A stretch of 64,000 nt of DNA, taken from positions 1,054,001-1,118,000 of the forward strand of contig JAYJMM010000029.1 of assembly GCA_037349105.1 (NCBI GenBank), given 5' to 3'. The notes beneath the pieces are model-generated. The model searched no databases. It was not told the DNA's origin and worked only from the letters and a program-made list of their open reading frames with translations. The position numbers and the translations under genes were made by a program. Shown here piece after piece: positions 1-10,900 of the stretch (positions are counted from its first letter, which is position 1; every line of letters begins with the position of its first letter). This DNA comes from Limnomonas spitsbergensis. Lineage: Eukaryota; Chlorophyta; Chlorophyceae; Chlamydomonadales.

Positions 1-117
1 GGCTGCAAAAGGTGATGGGGCCGTATGCTGCGATGCACCGTCCGCCGCCGCAGCCGCAAAGCCGTCCTGCGACTCCCGGCGCACCTTGACCCGCACCGGA
101 AGCTGCAGGTTGCTGAC
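1..117 (-). CDS. Possible partial exon of an unidentified gene running off the left edge
   Basis: The minus strand is open here and reads as a basic, then alanine-rich, peptide (VRVKVRRESQDG followed by a run of alanines). Possible 3' splice sites (AG) lie near 102 and 117. The stretch is more GC-rich than the low-complexity DNA to its right. No family is recognised. If real, it belongs to a gene divergent from the acetyltransferase. It could be chance openness in GC-rich DNA. Confidence 0.25.
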
Positions 118-144
118 CTCGCTAGCCGGTCGGCCCAACTCTTG

Positions 145-375
145 TGGGTACCACACTACCTCATCGTTCCTCTCCCTCCCACCCACACACCACATTCTCC
201 ATTTCGTCCAGGTCTTTCTGTCTGCCTCCCCTCTCCCACGCCCGAGGGAATCACACTTCCTCATCCTTCCTCTCCCTCCCACCCACACTCCACATTCTCC
301 ATTTCCTCCAGCTCTTTCTGTCTGCCTCCCCTCGCCTACGCCTGAGGGAATCACACTTCCTCATCCTTCCTTCCT
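145..375. repeat. 100-bp tandem repeat, about 2.1 copies
   Basis: A pyrimidine-rich unit starting with CCTCATC recurs at 159, 259 and 359, so the period is 100 bp. The copies differ by a few substitutions. The block lies upstream of the acetyltransferase gene. All three frames stay open through it because of base composition, not coding. Between 376 and 655 no other feature is evident. Confidence 0.8.
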
Positions 376-655
376 CACCCTCCCTAGCAAGGACAGCTGA
401 ATATTAGGGTTTGTCGAGCATATGCGCACGCCGTGCAGGGACAAGACACCTGAAGGCTTTGATTTGGAAACCGAGGTGTGGTTTTGAGTTTGTTCCCAAA
501 GTGCCATCAGCTGATCAGGTCCACAGAAGTCATGTCCGCGATGTCCACACTTCCCGGCCATACATTTGATACAGGCCAGAGCCAGGAAGTGATTCGAGAC
601 GAGGGCAGATATCGTCTATTCTGCGCTGCTACGAAAGCTGTGACGCTTGGCAGGA

Positions 656-2363
656 ATGCATACAATGCGGTGTAAACCTGGTTACTCGGCTCGAATAAAT
701 AACGGTGTGAATTCGAGGAACCTAGTCTGCTCTTCTCTCCGCACCAACAACGCCGTGCAGCAGTTTGCTGTGGTCCAGCATGCCGATATATCTGACTACT
801 GGGCAGCAGCAGACTTGCACTGCCAGGTGTTTCACAAGGAGCGGTCAAGACCAATGCCCATGCATGGTGTTCAGCTGCTACGAGCAGTTAAACCCTTCCT
901 TGAGCGCATCGACAGAGTGGCTTGCTTACAATCTCTAGATAAGCATGCCCGGGATGGTGCTGGCAAGTGAGTCACAGTTTGGAGGGCTGCCATAGGCAGT
1001 CACCAGGACTACTATTTTGCCATCACCTTGGGTACCTTTTCATTAGTCTTGTCTATCCTCGTTGTCACGTCACCCTTAATCCTTCCATGCAGCTGCGCAC
1101 TTCTACTTGCATTCAAGGCCTCCAAGCAGAAAACAAATGGACTGGAGCATGCCTCACCCAACCAGTTCTCACAAGGAGCACCCTCTCGGGGACACAATGA
1201 CCCACTTGGGGCCTCAGCAGGAACACCTCCTCCGGGACACAATGAGACGATTGGGAGCAGTGGTATTTCCATGCAAAATGGATTGGATGCTAATTTTAAG
1301 GATGCTTTTAGGGAAGCACAATCCAATTCTCTGCTGCGGAAGGTGCTGCACATGATGCTGAATGGACACACGGGCCAGGGACTGGGCATCGGGGCAGAGG
1401 TAAATGCTAGGGGAGGGGACGTCTCAATGTCATGTTAATTCGTTTTGGTTTGACGCATCAGCTGAATGGGATTGGATAGGCTGTATCGCCAATTAAACAG
1501 TGATGAGTTATTTCCTCAGGAGGTCAGCCTGGTGGGTTCCTGCTTCGTGGACAACTTCGGTGACCTCGTGCCGCCCCGTGCTTTGAACGGCGATCGGGAT
1601 GGAGCCGTAGGCTGGTACAAGAGAGAAGGTGCGCAATTTTCAACTGCAGGGGCCCAGCAAGGAGCCTTTCCCCCGCCTGACACGAGGGGAATATGGCACG
1701 CTGCCCACCCCCTGAAAACCTGAATGGGCAGCACAAGAAAACTGCCCTGGTGCCCTCACCGGCAGCTAAGGAAAGCCAGAGTGCCATATTACTTTGTGTG
1801 AACTGCCCCCATTGACTGGCAAAATTGAGGCCTCTGCCCACGCTGTCCGGCCACTGCCTGGCCGACTACGACTTCCACGTAGGGAAGCGGTTACAGATTG
1901 CTTATTTAGTTATTTCAACCCTGCTATTGCTGATGATGAATGTAGGCTGACGTAGTTATGTCACTGATGCGCAGGTGTGGCTTACATCAGCAATGTCGCT
2001 GTGCTACCAAGTTCCCGCGGGCGTGGTGTTGCAAGGCAGCTGGTTGAAGAAGCACACCGATTAGCCCGGAACTGGGGCTGCAGGTGGGGAATTCGCAGAA
2101 TCCTGGGGAGAATCACGCGGGTGAATCTAGAGGAACCTGCTATTTTCTGTCTACACTGACCTGCGCCACTGCACACCCATGGAAGTGCCTTTGCCGTGCT
2201 GCCTACCAGGTCTGCGGGGCTTCACTGCAACGATCAGAACACGGCAGCCGTGGGGCTGTATGCGTCCATGGGGTACCGCAAGACAATTAAGGAGCCAGCC
2301 ATCATGCCCTTCTTGAATGGACGCGGCCCGGATCGATGCCACTTCTACATAAAACTGATTTGA
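656..2363 (+). CDS. GNAT-family N-acetyltransferase, probably plastid-targeted
   Basis: Five exons join in phase: 656-966, 1093-1399, 1520-1628, 1975-2083 and 2210-2363, giving 329 residues. All introns are GT-AG. Exon 4 carries the acetyl-CoA binding motif A, with a beta strand ISNVAVLP followed by RGRGVA (residues about 257-262). Exon 5 carries motif B, with N-x-A-A-V-x-LY and then MGYRK, typical of the GNAT C-terminus. The first 40 or so residues are rich in Arg, Ser and Asn, as in plastid transit peptides, but targeting is an inference. Family members transfer acetyl from acetyl-CoA to amino groups of proteins or small molecules; the substrate cannot be read here. ATG 656 is the first in-frame ATG of the exon; ATG 665 is an alternative. 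Confidence 0.85.
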
Positions 2364-3494
2364 ATTCCGCCATTAGCCTCAGATGTGATGGCCCCTATGG
2401 TTCCTCGTGGGCTTGTGCAACGTGCCATCATCGCCGCTGCTGGTCATGAGGTACAGAGCGATGTACAATACCTGATTGCTCCTGTTGCCCAAGTTTCCAT
2501 TCTGATCTCATGCATCGCCTTACAATGGAGGCTACCGTACTGCCATTCCGCCTCCTTGTGTGTGCGTCGTTCTTCATTTAAGCTTACAGGCTGAGAAAGT
2601 CCGGTTATGTCCCTAGGTAGTATTGTGAGCGTTTACTGGCGGTCAGGTTCTGCCTATGCTGTTGTGTGAGTGCTGAAGTTTCAAGAAGATTTTTGTTACC
2701 AGATTCCTCTTATGGACTGATATGACTGAGATTCAGGATTCCATTCACGTTCCACTGTGTCACTAGGGGTGATTTGATGTGTCTCTTTGTGGACACGGAT
2801 GCAGTTTGCTCTTGGCCGTGCCTCTTGGGACTGAAAATGTTAAATAAATCTTCAGATTTGAAGGCTGTCACATGAGGTCAATTCGGAAGATTTGTATATG
2901 CAGTTGTAGCTTGTACCGCATAGGTGAGTTCAAAATAAATCTGTGTAGTCTTCCAGTACTGCTGGTTTGAATTGATTTGGTTCCTGGTTTTGACTATGAT
3001 GGTTGAGGTGCAAATATTTTTTTGCTGTTGATGTCTACCACTGGTTTAGTTTGTTTTCTGCTTTTGCTGCAAGGACTGCCGGAGTTGGGCATGTAGGCGA
3101 TTTAACTCACTAGTGCCAGGGGTATCCTTGCAGTTGCTGACCTCTTCACAAAACATGTAATCTTTGACAGTTGCTTCACAGGAGCTCCTAATGCAGTTGG
3201 CACCGTGCTTACTTATAGAACGATGCTTATCCAAGCCCAAGCACGTTGCGAGCAAGAAAATTATTAAGCCTCATTCCCATCTGCAATCGCGTGCCCCCCA
3301 TCTCCTTGGTAAGAGCAAGTCCTAGACAAGCAGGTGCTGCGCATAATTAGTTCTGTTACTTGACACCTATCTCCTCTTCGAAAGTCGGACTGGCAATCAA
3401 GAACAGCAACTGAGACCTGGGGCTCAGATGTCCACGGCACAGACAAAGCCAGCAACGGAATCAGCGTTTGACATGAAGACGGGATAACGATTCG
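2364..3494. other. 3' UTR and intergenic spacer, AT-rich
   Basis: This is the gap between the convergent acetyltransferase and eS25 genes. It is AT-richer than the coding DNA and has AATAAA-like stretches near 2840 and 2935. A plus-strand TGTAA lies at about 3157, which could end the acetyltransferase transcript. No conserved coding segment is visible. Confidence 0.5.
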
Positions 3495-3499
3495 TTACA
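3495..3499 (-). terminator. TGTAA poly(A) signal of the eS25 gene
   Basis: TGTAA on the minus strand lies about 60 nt past the eS25 stop codon. TGTAA is the usual poly(A) signal in volvocine and related green algae. The position suits cleavage shortly downstream. Confidence 0.6.
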
Positions 3500-3557
3500 G
3501 CAACACCCATGTCCGCAACAATCGTTCAGAAACAGGACAAAGGTAGCCCCATGCAAC

Positions 3558-4185
3558 TCATGCAGTAGAGGCACGAGTGTAGATGAGCTGCTTAGAGTGC
3601 TTCACCAGGGCGCGGATGAGCCCCTTGCTTTCCAGCTCAATGATAACAGCACGAGCTAAGCTGCCACCGATCCTCATGCGATCGGACAAGATAGATGGGG
3701 TGATCATCTTGTACTTGGGCACCTCAATGAGGAGCTTCTCCCAGGCGGGCTTCTCGAAGAGCACAGCGTTGTTCACTTTCTCTCTGCAAGGCAATTAATG
3801 AAAAATCAAGGTTGAGAATGCATGAGTTCGGTGCTACATAGTGAAGTGAACCAAGGAACACGAGCGGAAAATGCTGAGTGGCCATAACTCTTAGGGCATC
3901 AACTGTACACTTGTCGTCTGCTGCACTGCTGCTCTCTTTTATGAAACATAACGTTTCCGACAAAGGCATGAGGAGGTGAGACGCAGATACCCATGGTCGC
4001 CTACTTTTGCTTGCCCTTGGACCATTTCTTGCGCTTTCCCTTGCTGCTGTTTGCCGCAGCCAAGGCCTTAGCCTCCTTCGTCTTTTGTTCCTGCGGAACG
4101 AAGAATGAAAGGTAAGTTGCGGCGGGGGGGCGCTACATGACGGCATAGACACAGTATATATATCGAAACTTGCCTTAGGAGCCAT
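3558..4185 (-). CDS. RPS25: 40S ribosomal protein eS25 (RPS25)
   Basis: Three exons, 4185-4174, 4090-4005 and 3783-3558, encode 107 residues, the usual eS25 length. The protein begins MAPK, has a lysine-rich tract with [13 protein letters not shown], and then the conserved winged-helix core with [12 protein letters not shown] and GSLARA, ending IYTRASTA. eS25 is a component of the small ribosomal subunit near the head and P/E site. The first exon is only 12 nt. Its donor is AAG followed by GCAAGT, a GC-AG intron; any GT donor nearby would break the frame. A TGTAA signal follows the stop. The gene lies in the same orientation as BRR2, 750 bp downstream of the BRR2 stop codon. Confidence 0.95.
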
Positions 4186-4935
4186 TTTGAAGGCAGAGGA
4201 TGGGGCACGCTGCAAACTTATTCTCGCCGTCACAGGGTCGGGTTTGGAAATAATCTCCGAAACCACTCCCCTGGGCAGGGGATGGCACAATCCCCGATTC
4301 CCCGAACGCTACCGAGGCACCGGGCATAGCTCGACAGGGCCTGTGGTTCCTGAATTTTGATTGTTGTCAGTCGTGCTCATGCATCGGGTCCGGTCTTGGC
4401 ATGGCACCGGCTACATGAGGGCCGGCGGTACTTGCCCCCCATGTAAAGGCATTATCTGACAATAGTTTGAGACGTAACCATAACCAGCCGTATCAGTTCT
4501 CTAGCGATTGCACTTCGCATGTCTACAGGCAATGTACACGGACGTTCTATCTTGATTTCGTTTGTACTCCTCAGCATGTTTACCTGTTCACCGTCTAAAT
4601 GACGGTTAACTTTGAGTGCAACTGAGTTGCACAATGACTGTGCCACCTTGCCAAACGATGGACGTGAAAGCAGACTAACATCAGAACAATGCAAAACTGT
4701 CAGATTATTCGAGTGTTTACAATGTTGGACATCCATGAGCATTGGAAACCTTCTTGCACTCAAACTCAACAGGATCAAAAATGAAATTCAAAAGCAGGAC
4801 ATGCCTCAGCTACTGAAATTTCCTTTTACTGACCTCGACAGGAACGCACGAAAGCGTGCCGCCACAGAGGCCCAGGGTAAGATATCTCAATGGGAGTGGG
4901 GTCATGACGTCCATGAATCCGTAACCATGCCCCCC
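4186..4935. other. Spacer: eS25 promoter and BRR2 3' UTR
   Basis: This interval must hold both the BRR2 3' UTR and the eS25 promoter. A minus-strand TGTAA at 4717-4721, about 215 nt past the BRR2 stop, is the best candidate for the BRR2 poly(A) signal. A short TA-rich tract (TATATATA) at about 4156-4163 lies inside eS25 intron 1, not in the promoter. No further coding sequence was recognised. Confidence 0.45.
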
Positions 4936-7900
4936 TCAATCCTCGTCCATGCGCCCCCCATCCCCCTGGACATTAAGATCAATCTTGTACTCCTGGTCGC
5001 AGCCGAGGTAGCTGTCGCACATGAAGAACAGCATCAGGGGATGCTGCCCAGGGCTGCTGGGAGCGCTGAACTCCAACTTGACCTGACACAGAAATACAGG
5101 CGAGGGGCAGACAAAATATAAGCAACGTGCCCTATCGATCAGCAGACATCAGAAATGAAAGCTGTCAGCTGCTCAGCGAGACAAATCTAACATGTTTCCA
5201 GGTATCAGATGCAGACGCATCCAGGTCTCTTCCTCACCCACCTTGAGTGTCTTGGTCAGCACTACCCGCTTGATGGCCAGCAGCGTGTTGGCGCGTTGGT
5301 CGCCCACAACCAGCCACCAGCCCTCCTCGCGTCGCCCGGGGAAGCGTGGCGCACTCACAGGCGGCAGGTCCGCACCGATCTCTAGGTCCCGCTCCAGGGT
5401 GATGGCCAGCGTCACCGTCTCGCCGGCCAAAACGTCAGTGACCCCGCCTGCCACCTCATACTTCATGTCAATGTCCGGGTAGCGGCTGCAGACCGCAGCG
5501 ACCTCCTCCAGCTGCTGCTCAGGTAGGTTGAGCAGTTCGCGGCGGCGCTCGTCATCCAGCTCTAGCAAGTCGAACACGTTGCCGACGTCAGCATCAGCCA
5601 GGCGCTTGCAAATGTCCTGTACAGGAAGGAGACGGTGTTAAGGGTGCTCCAGCTTTAGGTAAGCTACAAAGTCTTTAGATGGCGGGGTCTAGTGCAGCAA
5701 GCAGTAAGGCTTACTGCTTGCTGTGGCGGAAGGCTGCCCAACGGCCTGGTGTGCATTCAAACAGAAACGGAGGGACACTAAAATTAGATTGCCATCAGAC
5801 AAAAAACAGACATCCCGATGTTGGCACCAAACTACCAACGAACAGGGGTAAACTGCTCGCAAAGGAAAACCCACCCAGTCCTGTTTCAGCATTCCTCTCC
5901 CCTGCCCTGTACCTTGGTGACGTGTGGTAGCTGCATGAGCACGCTGTCCTTATCCCACATGGCCTGGATCACCATCTGGCTCATCTCCATGGCCACCAGG
6001 ACCGGAGACAGCCAGCCGCTGGAGGCAGCCACGTCCACGGCCGCCTGCAGCAACCGCACAGACTCGGCCACCGCCACACGCTGGTCCAGCGCCAGGTCAC
6101 CTGCCACAGGGGAGTAGGGAAGGGAGCGGGAGGAGATTCAGATACCCAGACAGCGGGGAATAAACATACACTAGTCTTCTGCTCAAGAGGGGACAGGGAC
6201 AAGTAGGGCTACCCAGCAACGTCCTGGTGTTGACAAAAGAGGATCGGGATCTGCCATGAAGAAAGAGGAAGCTTAAAAGATTTATGCCGTGCGGAAGCAG
6301 ACAAGGATCCTGTTTGAGGTCAGCAACAGCACAGGTCTTCCTGTCTATCGGATTCAATCACACTTGTGATGTGTAGCCTGGAGGTCTCACTGAAGTCACT
6401 GATTGAGGGCGCACTGAAGTCACTGATTGAGGTCACACTGAAGTCACTGATTGAGGGCGCACTGATTGAGATCACACGTTTTAATCACGTACCGGCGATG
6501 TGTTGCCGGGAGAAGTGTGCCTGCAGCAGCGCATTGACCTTCGTGTGAGGGTCGGTGTACTTGACATTTGCAGAGACGGCCACGGGCGCATGTGCCAGCA
6601 GCTTCTGGACCGTGTTCTCCTCGTTGGGCCGCATGGGCATGGTCTCAAACTCTGAGGCCCGGCTCACAATCTCCAGCATGCCCTGCGCAGGGAGGAAGGG
6701 GATGCGGGACAAGAACAAGCGGGATCAGGAAGGAGGTGCGGGACAGGGACAAGCAGGATCAGGAAGGAGGTGCGGGACAGGGACAAGCGAGATCAGGAAG
6801 GAGGTGCGGGACAGGGACAAGCGGGATCAGGAAGGAGGTGCGGGACAAGGACAAGCGGGATCAGGAAGGAGGTGCGGGACAGGGACAAGCGAGATCAGGA
6901 AGGAGGTGCGGGACAGGGACAAGCGGGATCAGGAAGGAGGTGCGGGACAGGGACAAGCGGGATCAGGAAAGAGGTGCGGGACAGGGACAAGCGGGATCAG
7001 GAAGTGCTGACTCAGGGTCTCCCTTGGTGCCGTACTCTGAGCTCCCCCTCTCCCAGCTCTCTCCCTGACAGAGCCACCCACTCAACAGTGTATGTTGCAG
7101 TCCACATCATACCACCTTGGGGGCATTGCTGGGCGGCCATACTGAACAGGTAGGGACCCGAAATCGACCCTACCACGCCTATCGACCTCATCAACAGACA
7201 CCTTGCTGCACCAAAAGGCCCAGCGCCCTACAACTGGCTGGAAGCTTCGGCTACACTTCAACACGCTTAACCCTGACCATCATCTCCCACCCACCTGCAG
7301 CTTGGTCTTTGCAGTGAGCGAGTTTGAGAACTGCTCTAGTGTCGTGTAGCTGATGTAGTAGTAGGCCGCGATCATCCCCAGGTTCAGCGCAGACAGGTCC
7401 ATCTCATCCTCCACGGAGATGGTGCGGCTGCGCTCAAGGTCTGCCAGCGTCCCCTCCACCAGGTCAGACAGGTGGTCAGAGAGGTGGCGATGGCTCACAC
7501 CCTGATAGCAGGAGGGGCAGGCAGGCGTTCAGGTGGGATTTGCAGGGTCGGTGTGTGAAAGCCGGAAATACCTTTTTACACATCATGCAGGAACAACCTG
7601 CTCCTCCACCCCCCCTTCCCTCTCACCGTCATGTTGTAGAAGTTTGGGTTCTGTGTCAGGCGTCGGTAGTAGAAAGTCCATGTCAGGTAATCCACCGCAT
7701 CCTGCAGGTGGACAGGCGGGGCACATGTTAACAACACAGTCCCATGCACATCAAACGTGGCGGCGAAAGCTGTTGCACATTTTAAATACCGTATTAACAG
7801 AAAGGTCTTGAAAACACAAACAGGAGGGGTCGCAGTCCTCCCCCCAGATCCTCCCGGGCTCATCCTCACGCCCTCATCCCCCTTCAAGTGTTTCTATTAG

Positions 7901-10900
7901 CGTGCACCAGGACGCAATGAAGGGGCGCTGCCCCGCTGCCACCACTGGGCCCTTGGAGACGTGACCTTGATCGGCCTCAGCCAATGGCCTCAGGAGGCGG
8001 GCTTTCCATCGCACACACGCCATTGCGGCCGCAGCTTGTGATCAAGCTACATCACAGAAGTGCAGATGAAGCGCCCTCAAACAAACAGTCCCCCCCCCCC
8101 CCCAACACACTCGCACCTGCTTGTTCTCAATCGTGCGCGTCACAATCTCTGCGACAAAGTGGTCATGGAGGAAGTGGTCCAGGTGGCTCTCCACCGGCAA
8201 CGGCTCAAAGAGGAACTTCTTGTAGTACTCCTTGCGAGGGCTGTGGCACATGAGGACACACCGGCCTGCATGGGAAGGGGGGGGGGCATGGGATGGCTAG
8301 GTCAGCAGGAGGGGCAAGATGGGCGGGAGGGGCACAGGATGGGGGATTCGGCCCTGCTGCTGCAGCAGGAACACACGATTCCTAAGAGCACCCTACCGCC
8401 TTATGTCCCTTACAGTGCCCCCGATGAGCATCACCCCGCCCCTTATATCCACACACCATAGGCGTGGATGTTTGGGTTTGGGTTTGGGATCTAGTGAGCC
8501 AGGCAACTGTTCTGTGCATGTTTGTCTGGCCTTTTCCCTCCAGGTTCACTCCTGCAACCCACCCGAGTCATCGATGTTTGGGCGTGACGCACGCCCCATC
8601 ATCTGCAGCAGATCCGTGACGGGGTAGTCTGAGGAGCCGGAGCCAGACGCGTCAAAGAACTGCGTGCCCATGACCACCACCAAGTGTGCCGCGGACGTCA
8701 TGCCCCAGCAGGTGGCCGCAGTGGCAACCACCACCTGCACAGCGGGAGGGTTGGGAGAGAGAAGGGTAGAGGGGACAGAAGTTGGCTTGAGAGCTGCTAC
8801 AAATGTATACTAGTAAATGAACAAGCATGCTGCAGACAGCGCAGGCTGCTGACGAGGAAGCAGTCACCTGCCATCCGCCCCCACATCCAATGGCAACTCA
8901 GCCTGTACCTTATTTGTAGCATGCACCAAACCATTGAAGGGATGCAGCCGGGGGGGCACCACTGGGTCCACATCGACAAAATAATGACCGACCTACTGCC
9001 GGTGGCCCAAGCGACAGGGCTTGCCGCACCCAGTCCCCACGTCCGATAGACGAGAGGTACCACAAGCACAGCTGAAGTGCGCTAGGAATAGCCCTGGTGC
9101 CCGCACCTGCACCGCCCCTGACTCAAACAGCAGGTCCACCACGCCTCGCTCCGCCTCCGTCATCGTCTCTGTGACAATGCCCACTCCAAAGCTGAGGGCA
9201 TGCTTGAGGGCAGGGTCCTTCACTCGGGCCAAGAAGGGCTCCACATCCTGTGTGCAGAGAGTGAAGGGTGGAGGTTTATGGAAATCATTTTTACAAGTTG
9301 TATCCTTGCGAGCAACGCATCATCCAGGGACAAACATCAAAACAAAGCCAAGAGCGAAAGGGGGCTAGAAAAAACCCATGAGAGAGACCCCCAGGACGTG
9401 AATGCACTCAACAAGCCAAGAGAAGCAGGAGAGCATGCAACAATGAACATGAGGATCCCCACGAGAGCATGGCCCCTGCTTCATGCCCTGTGTTCCCCCC
9501 ACACCTTGGCCTCTGCTAGCCTGAAGCGGTGTGGCTCTGCGTCGGAAGCGGCAAAGGTGAGCAGGTCCAGGGCCACCAGACGCGCGTGCTTGCGGGTCGG
9601 CACAAACACTAGCGCAGGCCGACCGCGCGTTGCGTGCTGATTGATGTTACTGTAGCAGGGCCGGCTCATGGCCTGCGCGTCAGACAAGAGCATGCCGTGG
9701 TCAGTCAGAGCATGGCTGGCACAGCCATGCATACAGTAATGCGGGGCATGCAGTCCTCAGTCACACAAGGGCAACCAAAAGCCCCCTTGGGATCATACCT
9801 TGCATGGCCCCCGAATACGGGACCAGGCAGCATGGCCGGCTGCGCATAAAGCTTTAAGACAGGCAAGAACTTCCCTGGGGATGTGATGGTATGCTACAGT
9901 GCTCGTAAGGGCACCTTGTAAGGCTGCCTGGCTGACACCATCATGGCTGAGGGGAAACAAGCCTTAATCGGCCTGCAGTCGTTTGCCCAACCGACATGGG
10001 GCATGCTGCACTAGGACACCTCAGCTGATAGCTATTGCGTTCAAATAACAATGACTGGGCACAGCCCTGCATACCCTGATACAGGGCTTGCTGGGTACCC
10101 ACCAATAGACAGAGGTCGAGGAATCACTGGGACCCCGATATATCGAAATAAAACAAACGGAAGGATGTTGCACGGCAGTTTAACTCCCATGCCCTTTCAG
10201 GAGGGGCGTGGAAGCTGATAGCCATACGATTGCTGTCTGAAGGACATCAGCTAGGTTGGACATAGAAGAGGTCAGCCAAGATAGTTGCCTTCAATGCAAA
10301 ATTATGCAAGATGGCATCCTTAAAACTTAAATTCAGATTCAAAACAAAGCAAATGAAAAGATGTTGCACGGCAGTTTAACTCCCATGCCCTTTTCGGAGG
10401 GGCGTGGAAGCTGATAGCCGTACGATTCACTATTTGAAGGACATCAGCTAGGTCAGACAAGGAGATGGTCAGCCAAGATAGTTGCCTTCAAATGATAATA
10501 AAGCAAGATGGCACTCCAATGCTTAAATCTAGGCTCGAACAATACACAAGTAAGAATATTGCACGGCAGTTTAACTCCCATGCCCTTTTAGAAGGGGCGT
10601 GGAAGCTGATAGCTGTGAAATTTATTCTCTGAAGGACATCAGCTAGGTCAGACATGGAAGTGGTCAGCCAAGATAGTTGCCTTCAATCATGCAGTATAAA
10701 GATTCAGTAGGGCACATCTGGTTCTACAACCTAGACTCTTGAGTCACATAATCGCTCGTCAGTGCACACTGTCTCTCAACAGGAGATCAGGGTCGCCGAG
10801 AGAGGAGGCCATAGGCTGGGTGGTCCGCATGCCTTGATTCGACAAGCGACTTGCATGGCAGCTCGGCACAGCTAAATGGATTCCCTAACAAACAGCTTTT

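Noticed and set aside
6555..7153. Repetitive Gly/Arg/Asp open frames on the plus strand
   Set aside because: They lie in a BRR2 intron plus exon 35 and arise from a 34-bp minisatellite that is open in all frames.
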